In this document: positions 43,462 to 53,599 of the stretch, piece by piece | How the letters are laid out: every line of letters begins with the position of its first letter | Numbering within the stretch: the stretch's first letter is position 1 | Assembly (NCBI GenBank): GCA_017395685.1 | Contig: JAFQOD010000039.1 | Span: 1-64,000 of the forward strand | Direction: 5' to 3' | Source of the DNA: Clostridia bacterium | GTDB taxonomy: Bacteria > Bacillota > Clostridia > Christensenellales > Aristaeellaceae | DNA length: 64,000 bases | The notes under the pieces: model-generated | Told to the model about the DNA's origin: nothing | Databases searched by the model: none | The model's input: only the letters and a program-made list of their open reading frames with translations | Translations under genes and position numbers: made by a program

Positions 43462-44751
43462 TCAGCCCGCGCAGGGATCGGTATGATCGCACACAGGCTC
43501 CCGCCAGATTTTGGCCCCCAGGGCCCGCAGCTTTTCTTCGATATGCTCATATCCCCGCTCGATAAAGCCAGGCTCATAAATCTCCGTGGTGCCCTTGGCC
43601 ATCAGCCCAGCCACCACCAGCGCCGCACCGGCGCGAAGATCGGTGGCGGTGACGGGAGCGCCGTACAATTCGGTAACGCCCTCAATCAGCGCGGTCTGAT
43701 CCACAATCTGCACCCGGGCGCCCATGCGGCGCATTTCCATCAGGTGCTTGAGCCGAGATTCAAAGATGGTTTCAATCACGATAGAATCCCCGCTGGCCCG
43801 GGTGAGCAGGGCGCTCATGGGCTGCTGCAGATCGGTGGGGAAGCCGGGATATTCCTGGGTTTTGATGTTCACCGCCCGGTGGCCCCGGAGGGTGCGCACC
43901 CGGATGGCGTCATCCATATCGGATACCTGCACGCCCATTTCCAGCAGCTTGGCCGTCAGCGCCTCCATATGGGTAGGGATGCAGCCCCGGATGGTCACAT
44001 CGCCCCGGGTAGCGGCGGCGGCGATCATCAGGGTGCCCGTTTCGATCTGATCGGGAATGACGGAATAGGTGCTGCCGTGAAGGAAGCTCTGCCCCGTGAT
44101 ACGGATGGTATCGGTACCGGCGCCCTTCACCCTTGCGCCCATGGAGTTCAAGAAGTTGGCCAGGTCCACGATATGGGGCTCTTTGGCGGCATTATGCAGA
44201 ATGGTGATGCCGTCCGCCCGGGCCGCCGCCAGCATGGCATTGATGGTGCCGCCCACGGTGATCTTATCAAAGAAAACATCGCCGCCCAGCATGCGGCCGT
44301 TGGCATAAATAACGCCGCCCTTATCTTCCACCTCTGCGCCCAGGGCACGGAAGGCCTTCAGATGCTGTTCCATGGGCCGGTTACCGATAGCGCAGCCCCC
44401 GGGATAGCCCACCTCCGCATGGCCGCAGCGGCCAAGCAGGGCGCCGATCAGGTAATAGCTGGCCCGCATCCGCTGGCTTTGCTTGAAAGGCACCTTGAAG
44501 CTGTTCACCGTCCGGGGATCCACATACATCTGCCGGGCCGCAGGATCAAAATTCACCTGGGCGCCCAGGGCGGTAAGAATATCCACCAGCACCCGCACAT
44601 CCTCAATATCCGGCAGGTTTTCAATGGTACAGGGCTCATCGGAAAGCAAAGCCGCAGGGATAACCGCCACCGATGTATTTTTACCGCCGGATACATAGGT
44701 CTCCCCCACCAGCGGAATGCCGCCTGTAATCAGCAGCTTATAATTGTCCAT
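43462..44751 (-). CDS. murA: UDP-N-acetylglucosamine 1-carboxyvinyltransferase
   Basis: This 429-residue enzyme commits UDP-GlcNAc to peptidoglycan by adding enolpyruvate. It begins with GGIPLVGETYVSGGKNTSVA, has the catalytic-loop cysteine in YPGGCAIGNRPMEQHLKAF near residue 115 (the residue fosfomycin alkylates), and ends with GAALVVAGLMAKGTTEI. The ATG behind GAGGAGGAAATTG was chosen over one 12 codons upstream. It has its own promoter. Confidence 0.96.
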   Translation of the reverse strand: MDNYKLLITGGIPLVGETYVSGGKNTSVAVIPAALLSDEPCTIENLPDIEDVRVLVDILTALGAQVNFDPAARQMYVDPRTVNSFKVPFKQSQRMRASYYLIGALLGRCGHAEVGYPGGCAIGNRPMEQHLKAFRALGAEVEDKGGVIYANGRMLGGDVFFDKITVGGTINAMLAAARADGITILHNAAKEPHIVDLANFLNSMGARVKGAGTDTIRITGQSFLHGSTYSVIPDQIETGTLMIAAAATRGDVTIRGCIPTHMEALTAKLLEMGVQVSDMDDAIRVRTLRGHRAVNIKTQEYPGFPTDLQQPMSALLTRASGDSIVIETIFESRLKHLMEMRRMGARVQIVDQTALIEGVTELYGAPVTATDLRAGAALVVAGLMAKGTTEIYEPGFIERGYEHIEEKLRALGAKIWREPVCDHTDPCAG

Positions 44752-44801
44752 CTGGCAATTTCCTCCTCGCAGGCGAAATAATTGCATAGTTTACCATTTA
44801 C

Positions 44802-44830
44802 ATTATAGCATATGTAAGGCGGTTTGTTAA
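44802..44830 (-). promoter_or_regulatory. Promoter of murA
   Basis: On the minus strand TTAACA (44825-44830) and TATAAT (44802-44807) are 17 bases apart. Confidence 0.75.
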
Positions 44831-44844
44831 GAACTTTTTCAAAA

Positions 44845-44880
44845 TTCATCGCATGCCCTGCGCTTCGCTTGCGCATGCTC
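44845..44880 (-). repeat. GCATGCGC / GGGCATGCGATGAA repeat, copy 3
   Basis: On the minus strand GAGCATGCGC ... GCGCAGGGCATGCGATGAA repeats the sequences at 10444-10482 and 25117-25154. It lies in the 374-base gap upstream of murA, which otherwise holds the murA promoter and a terminator. Confidence 0.6.
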
Positions 44881-44950
44881 TCCCCTCCCATGCTTCCCGG
44901 CTCTTTCCGCGTCACAATCCCGCAAGGGATCCATCGCATCAAGGCCAAGT

Positions 44951-44990
44951 AAAAAAGGCTTGCCGCCTGCTATTCACAGGCAACAAGCCT
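44951..44990 (-). terminator. Terminator behind the decayed small secreted-protein gene
   Basis: GGCTTGTTGCCTG pairs with CAGGCGGCAAGCC on the minus strand and six T residues follow. No intact minus-strand gene ends here, which supports the pseudogene upstream. Confidence 0.8.
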
Positions 44991-45125
44991 CCCGGCTGCT
45001 TAATTCCATTCCTTGTCTAATTATTTAGGCACTTCAGAACAAACTGGATGGTTTTTTCGGGTATGATTCGTTTTTCAGTTCTCACTGAGGAACCACAGGG
45101 AATCTGGTCTGATCTTCATTCTCAC

Positions 45126-45362
45126 TCAGCCCTCTGCAATGACGATGCGGCCTTTGTTCAGATCCGATTTCGTTTTTACATAAACCACACCCTGTTCCTC
45201 ATCGTAATCAGGGCCAGGGAATCACTTTCATGATTCAGCTGGATGGCTGTCAGCAATCCGATTGGCGCCGGCTGTGCCCATCCCTTTGGACAGCATCAGG
45301 ACGACCACCAGCATACCACGGCCAAATCTCCACACGGTCTTGTAGAATACATCCTTTCCCAT
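45126..45362 (-). pseudogene. Decayed small secreted-protein gene
   Basis: An ATG behind GGAAAAGGGAAA opens a frame with a signal-peptide-like start (MGKDVFYKTVWRFGRGMLVV and VLMLSKGMGTAGA) that stops after 44 residues. A second frame then reads DYDEEQGVVYVKTKSDLNKG and ends IVIAEG. At least one frameshift separates the parts. The region is richer in AT than its neighbours and is followed by an intact terminator. I do not recognise the family. Confidence 0.5.
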
Positions 45363-45427
45363 TTTCCCTTTTCCAATTATGTCATAAACAAATAAAGACA
45401 AGAATATATTTACTATTTATTTCCATG

Positions 45428-45467
45428 CAAAAAGGGCCTGTCTTTTCAGACGGGCCCTTATTTTTTG
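45428..45467. terminator. Terminator of the oligopeptide importer operon
   Basis: An 11-bp stem with one G-T pair (45433-45443 with 45448-45458) has T runs on both strands. It lies directly behind the small membrane protein gene. Confidence 0.85.
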
Positions 45468-45683
45468 TTACCGGACCAGGAAGAAATACCCGGCTGCACA
45501 GATGGCCAGCAGGAACAGCAGCGCCACCGGCACGATCGTAATCAATGCGGAAATGATCATGGCCAGCGTATCATGCTTTTCCAGCATGCCCTGGATGTTT
45601 TCCTCATCCACGGTGCGTTTTTTGCCCTCATTCTGCTTTTTGATGTTTGCCATCTGCTTTTCATAACGCCGTTGGAAAAGCAT
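45468..45683 (-). CDS. Small single-helix membrane protein of unknown function
   Basis: This 71-residue protein has a basic, charged N-terminal half (MLFQRRYEKQMANIKKQNEG) and one strongly hydrophobic C-terminal helix (about 41-69). The ATG follows GAGGAATAAGAAGAA, which overlaps the stop codon of the OppF-like gene six bases upstream, so it belongs to the importer operon. A shorter start (MANIKKQ) is possible. No family recognised. Confidence 0.65.
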   Translation of the reverse strand: MLFQRRYEKQMANIKKQNEGKKRTVDEENIQGMLEKHDTLAMIISALITIVPVALLFLLAICAAGYFFLVR

Positions 45684-45689
45684 TTCTTC

Positions 45690-47223
45690 TTATTCCTCCG
45701 CTTTGCCCAGATAGTGATGGCAGGCCACGAAATGATCGGGCTCCACTTCTTCCCACTGAGGCACCATGTGCTTGCAGATTTCCGTGCAATACTTGCAGCG
45801 GGTATGGAATTTGCAGCCCTGGGGAGGACGCACGGGGCTGGGAATATCCCTTTCCAGCACCTGCATTTCCCGTTCGCTGTCCACATCGGTGGTGGGGATA
45901 GCGTTCATCAGGGCTTCGGTGTAGGGATGCAGGGGATGATCAAACAGCGTCTGGGAATTGGCCAATTCCACGATATTGCCCAGATACATAACGCCGATGC
46001 GATCGGAAATGTACTTCACCACGGAAAGATCGTGGGTGATGAACATATAGGTCAGATTCTGCTGTTCCTTCAGATCCTTCAGCAGGTTGATGATCTGGCT
46101 CTGGATGGAAACGTCCAGGGCGGATACGGCTTCGTCACACACCACGAACTTGGGCTGCACAGCCAGGGAACGGGCGATGCCGATACGCTGGCGCTGACCG
46201 CCGGAGAACTGATGGGGATAGCGATGGATGAAGTAGGCCTGTAGGCCGGCATCTTCCATGACCTTGATAACCGCATCCTGCAGCCGCTCGTCGCTGCGCT
46301 TGAACATCTTATGGGCCTTCATGCCCTCAGAGATGATCTGGCCCACGGTCATGCGGGGATTGAGGGAGGAATAAGGATCCTGGAAGATCATCTGCAGGTC
46401 AGCGCGCAGCAGACGGATTTCAGGATAGGTGAGCCTTGCCAGGTCCACGCCGTCATCCCGATAGGATTCCAGCTTCTGGAATTCTTCGTCATCGGCATAG
46501 GGCTTGCGCAGGGCGTCAATTTCCTGATGCACGGCATCCAGTTCCGCCTGGAAAGCATCGATCCGCTTCTGAATCTGATCGATCTTATTCTGGCATTTGG
46601 CTGCCTTCTTTTCCTCTGCAGCGGCATTCTCATCCGCCTTTTTCTTGGTTTCCACCTGGAAAGTGGCGTCAGCCAGATCCAGCCGGGCGCTGGCCATCTT
46701 CTGGGCTTCCTTATATTTCTTGGCAGCGATATTATAGCTCTTGATATAGAGCGTCTTCACGGCGGATACATCCTCCACCTTGAAGAAACCGCCGATCAGA
46801 TTGACCAGATCCAGGAAAGCATCATCCGCATCCTTGCGGGCATGCTCGGCATCATTCTGCTTGGCATACTTGGCGGCGCCGTCTGCCAGGGCATCGGCCT
46901 CTGCCTTCAGGGCCTTATACTTGGCCCGCAGCTGCTTTTGCTGCTTGATGCGCTTTTCCAGGGTTTTATAGGTCTTGCCCACATATTTGGGGGCCAGTTC
47001 TTCCAGAGAGCGGCCGTAATACATGGTGCGGCCATCGGTCTGGCGATAGAGCTGCAGCAGGGTACGGCCCAGGGTGGATTTACCGCAGCCGGATTCCCCT
47101 ACCAGGCCCAGGGTTTCACCCTCATAGATATCCAGGGTGATGCCGTCATTGGCCTTTACATACAGGCCCTTGGCCTTCAGGGGGAAATACTGCTTCAGAT
47201 TGCTGATACGCAGAAGGGGCTTT

Positions 47224-47243
<20 letters not shown>
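45690..47243 (-). CDS. oppF: OppF-like oligopeptide ABC ATPase with a long coiled-coil insertion
   Basis: This 517-residue ATPase is one of the two nucleotide-binding subunits of a peptide importer. Walker A (GLVGESGCGKST) is at residues 46-57, but the Q-loop (MIFQDPYSSLNPRMTVG) comes only at about 285, against about 100 in ordinary OppF. Residues of about 84-268 are an inserted, lysine- and glutamate-rich helical region. Signature (FSGGQRQRIGIARSL), Walker B (FVVCDEAVSALD) and the C-terminal cysteine cluster (CKFHTRCKYCTEIC) are normal. It overlaps oppD by 20 bases. Confidence 0.93.
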
Positions 47244-48222
<979 letters not shown>

Positions 48223-48237
48223 TGCCGCTCCACCTCC

Positions 48238-50088
48238 TTACCGTTCATTGCTCTTGGGGTCAACGGCGTCGCGCAGGCCGTCGCCGATCATATTGATGCA
48301 GACGGTGCACAGGCCGAAGATAGCGGCGGGGAATACCCAGCGCCACCAGTACTGCTGAATAACCACGGAGTTATTGGCGCCGTCCAGCAGGTTGCCCCAG
48401 GTGGGCTGGGGCAGCGGGATACCAAAGCCCAGGTAAGACAGGGTGGATTCGGTGAGCATGCAGGTGGCGAAATCCAGCGTCATGCTGACCAGCAGCAAGG
48501 AGAATACATTGGGCAGGATATGGCGGAATACGATCACCTTTTCCTTGATACCCATGGCCTTGGCAGCCGTTACATATTCCATTTCGCGCTGGGCCAGAAT
48601 CTGGGCACGAACCAGGCGGCAGGTGCCGGTCCAGCTGAGCACGCCCAATACCACCATGATCAGATACATCTTCTGGTTGGCATCCAGACGGGAGCCGATA
48701 ACAGCGGAGAGGATCATGGCAAAGGGAATGAAGGGCAGGCCGCCCACGATTTCCGAAATACGCATGATCAGCAGGTCCACCTTACCGCCGAAGTAACCGG
48801 CCAGGCCGCCCAGCAGCACGCCGATGACGGTGGCGATCACAACGGAGATGGCGCCGACGGTCATGGTGACCTGGCCGCCGTTTACGATACGGGTAAGCAT
48901 ATCGCGGCCCAGATCATCAGTGCCCAGCAGGAAGCCCTTCAGGCCCCAGGTGTGCACATCGCCGTCGGTAGTGATGGCATAATTCTGATGGTTGCCGACG
49001 TATACGCTGGCAATTTCTTCTTCACCCTGAAGCAGTTTTTCCGGCACATTGGTCTGGCCGTACTTGTTGTTGCCCCAGGAAACGACGGAGTTATCTTCCA
49101 GCAGAGCGGTAAAATGATACCGGCCGCCGTAGATGCCCTTGACAGGAACAGAGAATTCAGGAACTTCCCCTTCACCGCGGACGGTGGTGCCCCATACGTA
49201 CACTTCGCCGTTATCGGTGAGTGCGGCCACAGCGGAGGAGGTGGCGGCGATATCCACCACAGTCTTGCCCTTGAGGGCCTTGGGAACAGAGGCCAGGGGA
49301 TTGCCCTTGCCCTTGCTGCCGGTATAAACCACGGTGCCATCCTTCATCAGGCTGACGTAATGGTTGGCAGTCAGGGCCACCTTGGCGATCTTGCCCTGGT
49401 ATTTCTTGGTTACGTTAATATCATTCTGGTTCTTGTTGCCCCAGAGATACAGATTGCCTTCATCAGTAACGATGGCGGAGAACTGGGTAGAGGCTTCCAG
49501 CTGAATGATGTTCCAGCCGTCCTTCTGATCTTTCTTCATATCACTGGTGAAGTTGCCCTGCTGCAGACGGGTATTGCCCCATACATACAGCTGGCCGTCA
49601 TCGCCCAGGGCCACCATGTGGTCAAAACCGGCAGCGATCTTGGTGATCTTGGCGTTCAGCACTTCCTCAGGGATATCCGCCACGTCGATCTTTTCGGTGA
49701 TGCGGGTGGTGCCCCAGGAATGAATCTTGCCGTTGCCGTCGATGCCGAAACCGAAGGTGCCGCCGGGAGCGATATCCACGGCATTGCCCTTCATTTCCTT
49801 GGGAACGGCCATCATATTATAGCCCGGAGGCAGATTGGTCAGAGTGGAATCCTGCTCGCTCAGATCCAGCTTCCAGTAGTAGGGGCCGATGAGAACGAAG
49901 GCAAAGATCAGCACGAAAACGGTCAGCGCAAAGATAACCGTCTTTTTCTTGAGGAATTTCTTGGCCATGGTCTTGAAGGGGGTTTGCATCTGCTCTTCCT
50001 GCAGCAGATCAACCACTTCATTGTGATTGCCAAGGAACATACGCTTGATCCACCGGAAGAGGAAGAAGCCTTTTTTCTTGGATGCCAT
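48238..50088 (-). CDS. oppC: OppC-like permease with an inserted seven-repeat RCC1 beta-propeller
   Basis: This 616-residue protein is about twice the length of a normal OppC. An N-terminal membrane helix (about 50-70) is followed by seven RCC1-type repeats (about 92-385), each ending in a [IVL]xxWG motif such as IHSWG, LYVWG, LYLWG, VYVWG, VVSWG and VHTWG. The standard permease domain then starts at LLGTDDLGRDML (387) and includes the EAA-like loop (EYVTAAKAMGIKEKVIVFRH). The frame is continuous and the codon use is uniform. By topology the propeller lies outside the membrane, facing the solute-binding protein. Confidence 0.93.
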   Translation of the reverse strand: MASKKKGFFLFRWIKRMFLGNHNEVVDLLQEEQMQTPFKTMAKKFLKKKTVIFALTVFVLIFAFVLIGPYYWKLDLSEQDSTLTNLPPGYNMMAVPKEMKGNAVDIAPGGTFGFGIDGNGKIHSWGTTRITEKIDVADIPEEVLNAKITKIAAGFDHMVALGDDGQLYVWGNTRLQQGNFTSDMKKDQKDGWNIIQLEASTQFSAIVTDEGNLYLWGNKNQNDINVTKKYQGKIAKVALTANHYVSLMKDGTVVYTGSKGKGNPLASVPKALKGKTVVDIAATSSAVAALTDNGEVYVWGTTVRGEGEVPEFSVPVKGIYGGRYHFTALLEDNSVVSWGNNKYGQTNVPEKLLQGEEEIASVYVGNHQNYAITTDGDVHTWGLKGFLLGTDDLGRDMLTRIVNGGQVTMTVGAISVVIATVIGVLLGGLAGYFGGKVDLLIMRISEIVGGLPFIPFAMILSAVIGSRLDANQKMYLIMVVLGVLSWTGTCRLVRAQILAQREMEYVTAAKAMGIKEKVIVFRHILPNVFSLLLVSMTLDFATCMLTESTLSYLGFGIPLPQPTWGNLLDGANNSVVIQQYWWRWVFPAAIFGLCTVCINMIGDGLRDAVDPKSNER

Positions 50089-50107
50089 AATTCTTTTTCC
50101 TCCTTCC

Positions 50108-51133
50108 TTACTTATCTACGCGTACGCGCGGGTCAACCAGGCCGTAGCTGATGTCGATGAGCAGCGCGCCGACCAGGGATACGATGGAATAGAACATCTG
50201 GATGGCCAGCACCAGTTCGAAGTCGTTATTGTTCAGACCGATCCAGTACAGCCGGCCCATGCCGGAAAGACCGAAGGTATTTTCAATAACCACGGAACCG
50301 GAGAAAATGCTCAGGAACCAGCCCAGAATGCTGGTGATGATGGGAAGCAATGCATTCCGCCAGGCATGGGAGTAGATAACCACCTTTTCCCGGAGGCCCT
50401 TGGCCCGGGCAGTGCGGATATAATCCATGGACAGGGATTCGATCATGGCGGAACGGACATAGCGGGTCATGCCGCCCAGGGAGCCAAAGGTCATAACAAT
50501 GACGGGCAGGGTAATGTGGTACAGTTTATCCACAAATTCATCCCAGCCGCTGGCATATGTGGCGCCGGCTGTTTTGATGCCCATAACGGGGAAAATACGG
50601 AACACGATACAGAAAATGAACATAAAGACCAGGGCGATAATATACACAGGGATACTATAGCCCAACATGGTGACCACCTGGGTGGTCTGGTCGAATTTTC
50701 CGTTTTTACGTACTGCGCAGAAGATACCCAGGGGGATCGTAATGCCCAGTGCGGCAATGGTGGAGAAAATATTGATGAAAATTGTGTTGCTCATCGGATC
50801 GACGATAACGTCGATTACATTGCGCTTATAATAATTGGAATAACCAAAATTACCTTCCAACAGGCCGTTGAAGGATTTTCCGTCTGTATCCGTCCACAGG
50901 CCCATCCATCTCAGATAGCGAACCACCAGCGGATCATTCAAGCCCATTTCTTCCCGCAAGGCCTGATAACGTGCTTCATATTCCGCAGGATTTTTGAAGC
51001 TCTGGCGCATGGGTTCCAATTCCGCTCGCGCCGGATCACTCGGGATCAGATTATAGAGCGAGAACATCAGAAATGATACAATCATAAATACCAATACGAT
51101 GTACCCGCAGCGTTTCAGTATATATTTGCCCAT
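50108..51133 (-). CDS. oppB: OppB-like oligopeptide ABC permease
   Basis: This 341-residue membrane protein is the other permease. It opens with the family N-terminus (MGKYILKRCGYIVLVFMIVS), has six predicted helices and the coupling loop MDYIRTARAKGLREKVVIYSHA. The loop between the first two helices is somewhat enlarged but shows no added domain. A GGGGCGACG site precedes the ATG. It starts about 160 bases after the binding-protein gene. Confidence 0.95.
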   Translation of the reverse strand: MGKYILKRCGYIVLVFMIVSFLMFSLYNLIPSDPARAELEPMRQSFKNPAEYEARYQALREEMGLNDPLVVRYLRWMGLWTDTDGKSFNGLLEGNFGYSNYYKRNVIDVIVDPMSNTIFINIFSTIAALGITIPLGIFCAVRKNGKFDQTTQVVTMLGYSIPVYIIALVFMFIFCIVFRIFPVMGIKTAGATYASGWDEFVDKLYHITLPVIVMTFGSLGGMTRYVRSAMIESLSMDYIRTARAKGLREKVVIYSHAWRNALLPIITSILGWFLSIFSGSVVIENTFGLSGMGRLYWIGLNNNDFELVLAIQMFYSIVSLVGALLIDISYGLVDPRVRVDK

Positions 51134-51233
51134 CCGGCGTCGCCCCTTTTGCTGCTATTTTTTCCGAAAAAGGGTATTATCCCCCCTTTTCCGGCACATG
51201 CACGTGAAAATCTGGCTTTCTTTTTCAAGAATG

Positions 51234-51266
51234 CAAGGGGACGGGCGTTTGGTGCCCGCCCCCTTG
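51234..51266 (-). terminator. Hairpin between binding-protein and permease genes of the peptide importer
   Basis: A 13-bp GC-rich stem (51234-51246 with 51254-51266) follows the binding-protein stop codon. No T run is attached, so it is more likely an mRNA-stabilising hairpin than a terminator. Confidence 0.55.
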
Positions 51267-51291
51267 CGAAACGAGTCAGGTTTGAATAAAA

Positions 51292-53184
51292 TTATTCAGC
51301 AACAGTGGCGTACACGATGGCCTGCTGGAAATCCCAGAAGGAATCCTGCTGATAATTTTCGAGCCAATCGGGATACATGGTGATGTAGATGTTGCTGTAG
51401 AGGGGAACCTGGGGCATGAGTTCGTTCCAGCGCTGGATGAACAGACGCCACAGAGTCAGATAAGCTTCGGTATCGTCAGCGTCTACACCGTACACCATCT
51501 TCATGGTCAGCCAATCCAGCACGTCGTCGAACAGGTAGTTCAGGTTGTAGCCCAGAGCCACGTATTCGGGATCGGAGGTGAAGGAGTAGGACTGGTCATA
51601 CAGGGGGGTGAAGTTGGTGGCCAGGTTGAACATGCCGTAGGTGGGAACACCGTACTTGTCGCCCTGGGAAGCATCGCGATAGTAGAAGTTGAGCAGTTCG
51701 GTGAAGGTCATCACGTTCTGGTTGATCTGAACGCCGGCAGCCTTGGTGGCTTCGGATTCAGCCAGCATAACCTTCAGCAGGTCGGATACGGAGTTGCCTT
51801 CGGAGGAGGACCATTCGATGATCAGGGGCATCAGGACGGTGCCGTCTTCCAGGGTTACATTGTGCAGGTAGGTGCCGGCTTCTTCAGCGGTAACCTTCTT
51901 GTAGCGGATGCCTTCGGTCCAGGCTTCGCCCTTTTCGTTCAGGACCCAGCCATCTTCAACCAGCAGCTCAACAGCGCCAGCGGGATCATAGGTGTAGGGG
52001 TTCAGGTTTTCTTCCAGCCATTCTTCGGAATCCTTGAACTGCCACAGAGCGGTGCCATAGGGGCCGTTTACAACGCCGCCCCAGCCCTGACAGAAGGTGT
52101 TGGCGAATTCGTTACGATCCAGCAGCTTGATGATGGCCTGACGTACGGGCAGGAACTGGGTGGGACCAAAGTCGCAAGCGAAGTTGATCATGCCGTAGCC
52201 GGGACGGTCGAACTGTACATACTGGAAGCCGCCTTCTTCGATGATGTCCAGAGCGGTGTTAACCTGTTCACCGTCGGTGATGGTGTCATAGAAGTTGAAA
52301 GCGCCGGTCTTGATAGCGTCGGCCCAAGTAGCGTCTTCAGCCTTCACAACAACGATCTTTTCGATGGAGGGCTTCACGCCTTCGAAGTTGCCGTTGTAGT
52401 TCTTGTTGATGGTCAGGGTAGCCTGCTTGGCGGACTGATCATAAGCAACCAGGTTGTAGGGGCCAGCGGATACGCGGTCTTCACCAGCGTAGAAGCGAAC
52501 CTTTTCAACATGATCCTTCAGAGCGGCAGAGGTGAAATCGCCGGTGATGTAGGCGCCTTCGCCGTCGTCAGCCACGTCGTAGCCTTCGCCCAGCCAGTAC
52601 TTGATGCTTTCAGCGCCGAAGGAGGCGTAGGAAAGATCATAGAAGTAGGGCAGATATTCGGCTTCGATGGTTACAGAGAAGGTGTATTCGTCGATCAGAC
52701 GAACGCCGGAAACGTAGGGCACTTCGCCGTTGTAGTATTCCATGCCGCCCACGATCTGAGCATTAGCGGTAGACTTTACGCCCAGTTCAGCAGCGGTCTT
52801 GGAGCAAGCGAAGATGGTGGACCATACGAAGTCCTTAGCGGTGATGGCTTCGCCGTTGTTGTAGATCAGGCCTTCGTTCACGGTGATGGTGAAGGTCTTG
52901 GAGCCATCCACGTTTTCTTCGGTGGTCAGGTCAGCGGTTACGGTGGGGTTCACAACCAGGGCGCCGCCCTGATCGGTAACAACCGTAGCAGTAGCGCTGG
53001 ACAGTTCGCGCAGCATCATGTCGGTGGCGCCGTTAGTCCAGTGAGAGGTGAACCAGAAGTCGCCGCCGATTTCGGTGGTGGAACCGTAAACGACAGTGCC
53101 CTTCTCAGAGGTGGATTCCGCCATAGCGGCAGTCATGGACAGAACCATGGTCAGCGCCAGCAGAACAGCCAGAAGCTTCTTCAT
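51292..53184 (-). CDS. Oligopeptide ABC transporter substrate-binding protein
   Basis: This 630-residue exported protein is a family 5 (OppA/DppA) binding protein. A signal peptide (MKKLLAVLLALTMVLSMTAA, cleavage near AMA/ES) is followed by the family core with TFTITVNEGLIYNNGEAITA, FVWSTIFACSKT and GDRVSAGPYNL-like segments (DRVSAGPYNLV). It is longer than typical OppA. No lipobox cysteine is present, so membrane attachment is not by a lipid. AAGGAGGAAACC precedes the chosen ATG. It is the first gene of the importer operon. Confidence 0.93.
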   Translation of the reverse strand: MKKLLAVLLALTMVLSMTAAMAESTSEKGTVVYGSTTEIGGDFWFTSHWTNGATDMMLRELSSATATVVTDQGGALVVNPTVTADLTTEENVDGSKTFTITVNEGLIYNNGEAITAKDFVWSTIFACSKTAAELGVKSTANAQIVGGMEYYNGEVPYVSGVRLIDEYTFSVTIEAEYLPYFYDLSYASFGAESIKYWLGEGYDVADDGEGAYITGDFTSAALKDHVEKVRFYAGEDRVSAGPYNLVAYDQSAKQATLTINKNYNGNFEGVKPSIEKIVVVKAEDATWADAIKTGAFNFYDTITDGEQVNTALDIIEEGGFQYVQFDRPGYGMINFACDFGPTQFLPVRQAIIKLLDRNEFANTFCQGWGGVVNGPYGTALWQFKDSEEWLEENLNPYTYDPAGAVELLVEDGWVLNEKGEAWTEGIRYKKVTAEEAGTYLHNVTLEDGTVLMPLIIEWSSSEGNSVSDLLKVMLAESEATKAAGVQINQNVMTFTELLNFYYRDASQGDKYGVPTYGMFNLATNFTPLYDQSYSFTSDPEYVALGYNLNYLFDDVLDWLTMKMVYGVDADDTEAYLTLWRLFIQRWNELMPQVPLYSNIYITMYPDWLENYQQDSFWDFQQAIVYATVAE

Positions 53185-53232
53185 AGAGGTTTCCTCCTTA
53201 TTTTTTGTCAGGCATAGGTAGCCCGTTGTTTT

Positions 53233-53261
53233 AGTATCGCACATTTATATTAAAATTGCAA
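53233..53261 (-). promoter_or_regulatory. Promoter of the oligopeptide importer operon
   Basis: On the minus strand TTGCAA (53256-53261) and GATACT (53233-53238) are 17 bases apart, leaving a leader of about 45 bases. Confidence 0.65.
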
Positions 53262-53561
53262 GCATAATTTTTCATTCTGCCGTACATTTTGCCCTCTCTT
53301 TTCAATTTTTGTTCCGTTTTCTCCCATTTCGCAAAAAAATCGTAACCTTTTCCGGAGGGAAATGCATAATTTTTTCCCGAAAAATGCAAATTCGCCTCCA
53401 GCCCACCCAAATGATTACATTGTATTTTTATTGTATTTTGGTCCGCATTTCCCATCAAAAAAGGGCGGAATGTCCCTTCTCCGGCGGGAAGCGGCCATCC
53501 CCCTTTCCGCCCCCGATCCGGGATGGATTTCTTCCTATATAATACAAGGCATTTATAAATA
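53262..53561. other. AT-rich intergenic stretch without recognised features
   Basis: This segment upstream of the importer promoter has runs of T and A on the plus strand and no open frame with a ribosome binding site. I see no repeat shared with other gaps. Regulatory sites for the importer could lie here but none is recognisable. Confidence 0.5.
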
Positions 53562-53590
53562 GAAAAACTGCGCCTTTCCAAAGGCGCAGC
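53562..53590 (-). terminator. Terminator of the GNAT gene pair
   Basis: CTGCGCCTT pairs with AAGGCGCAG (53568-53576 with 53581-53589) and five T residues follow on the minus strand. Confidence 0.85.
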
Positions 53591-53599
53591 CCCATTGAA

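Noticed and set aside
44881..44945. Possible short gene between the murA promoter and the GCATGCGC repeat
   Set aside because: No ribosome binding site or sustained open frame is present.
48900..49830. The RCC1 repeats as a separate gene interrupting oppC
   Set aside because: The frame is continuous with no internal start signal. The N-terminal helix and the permease core on either side are both needed for one OppC, so a fusion is the better reading.
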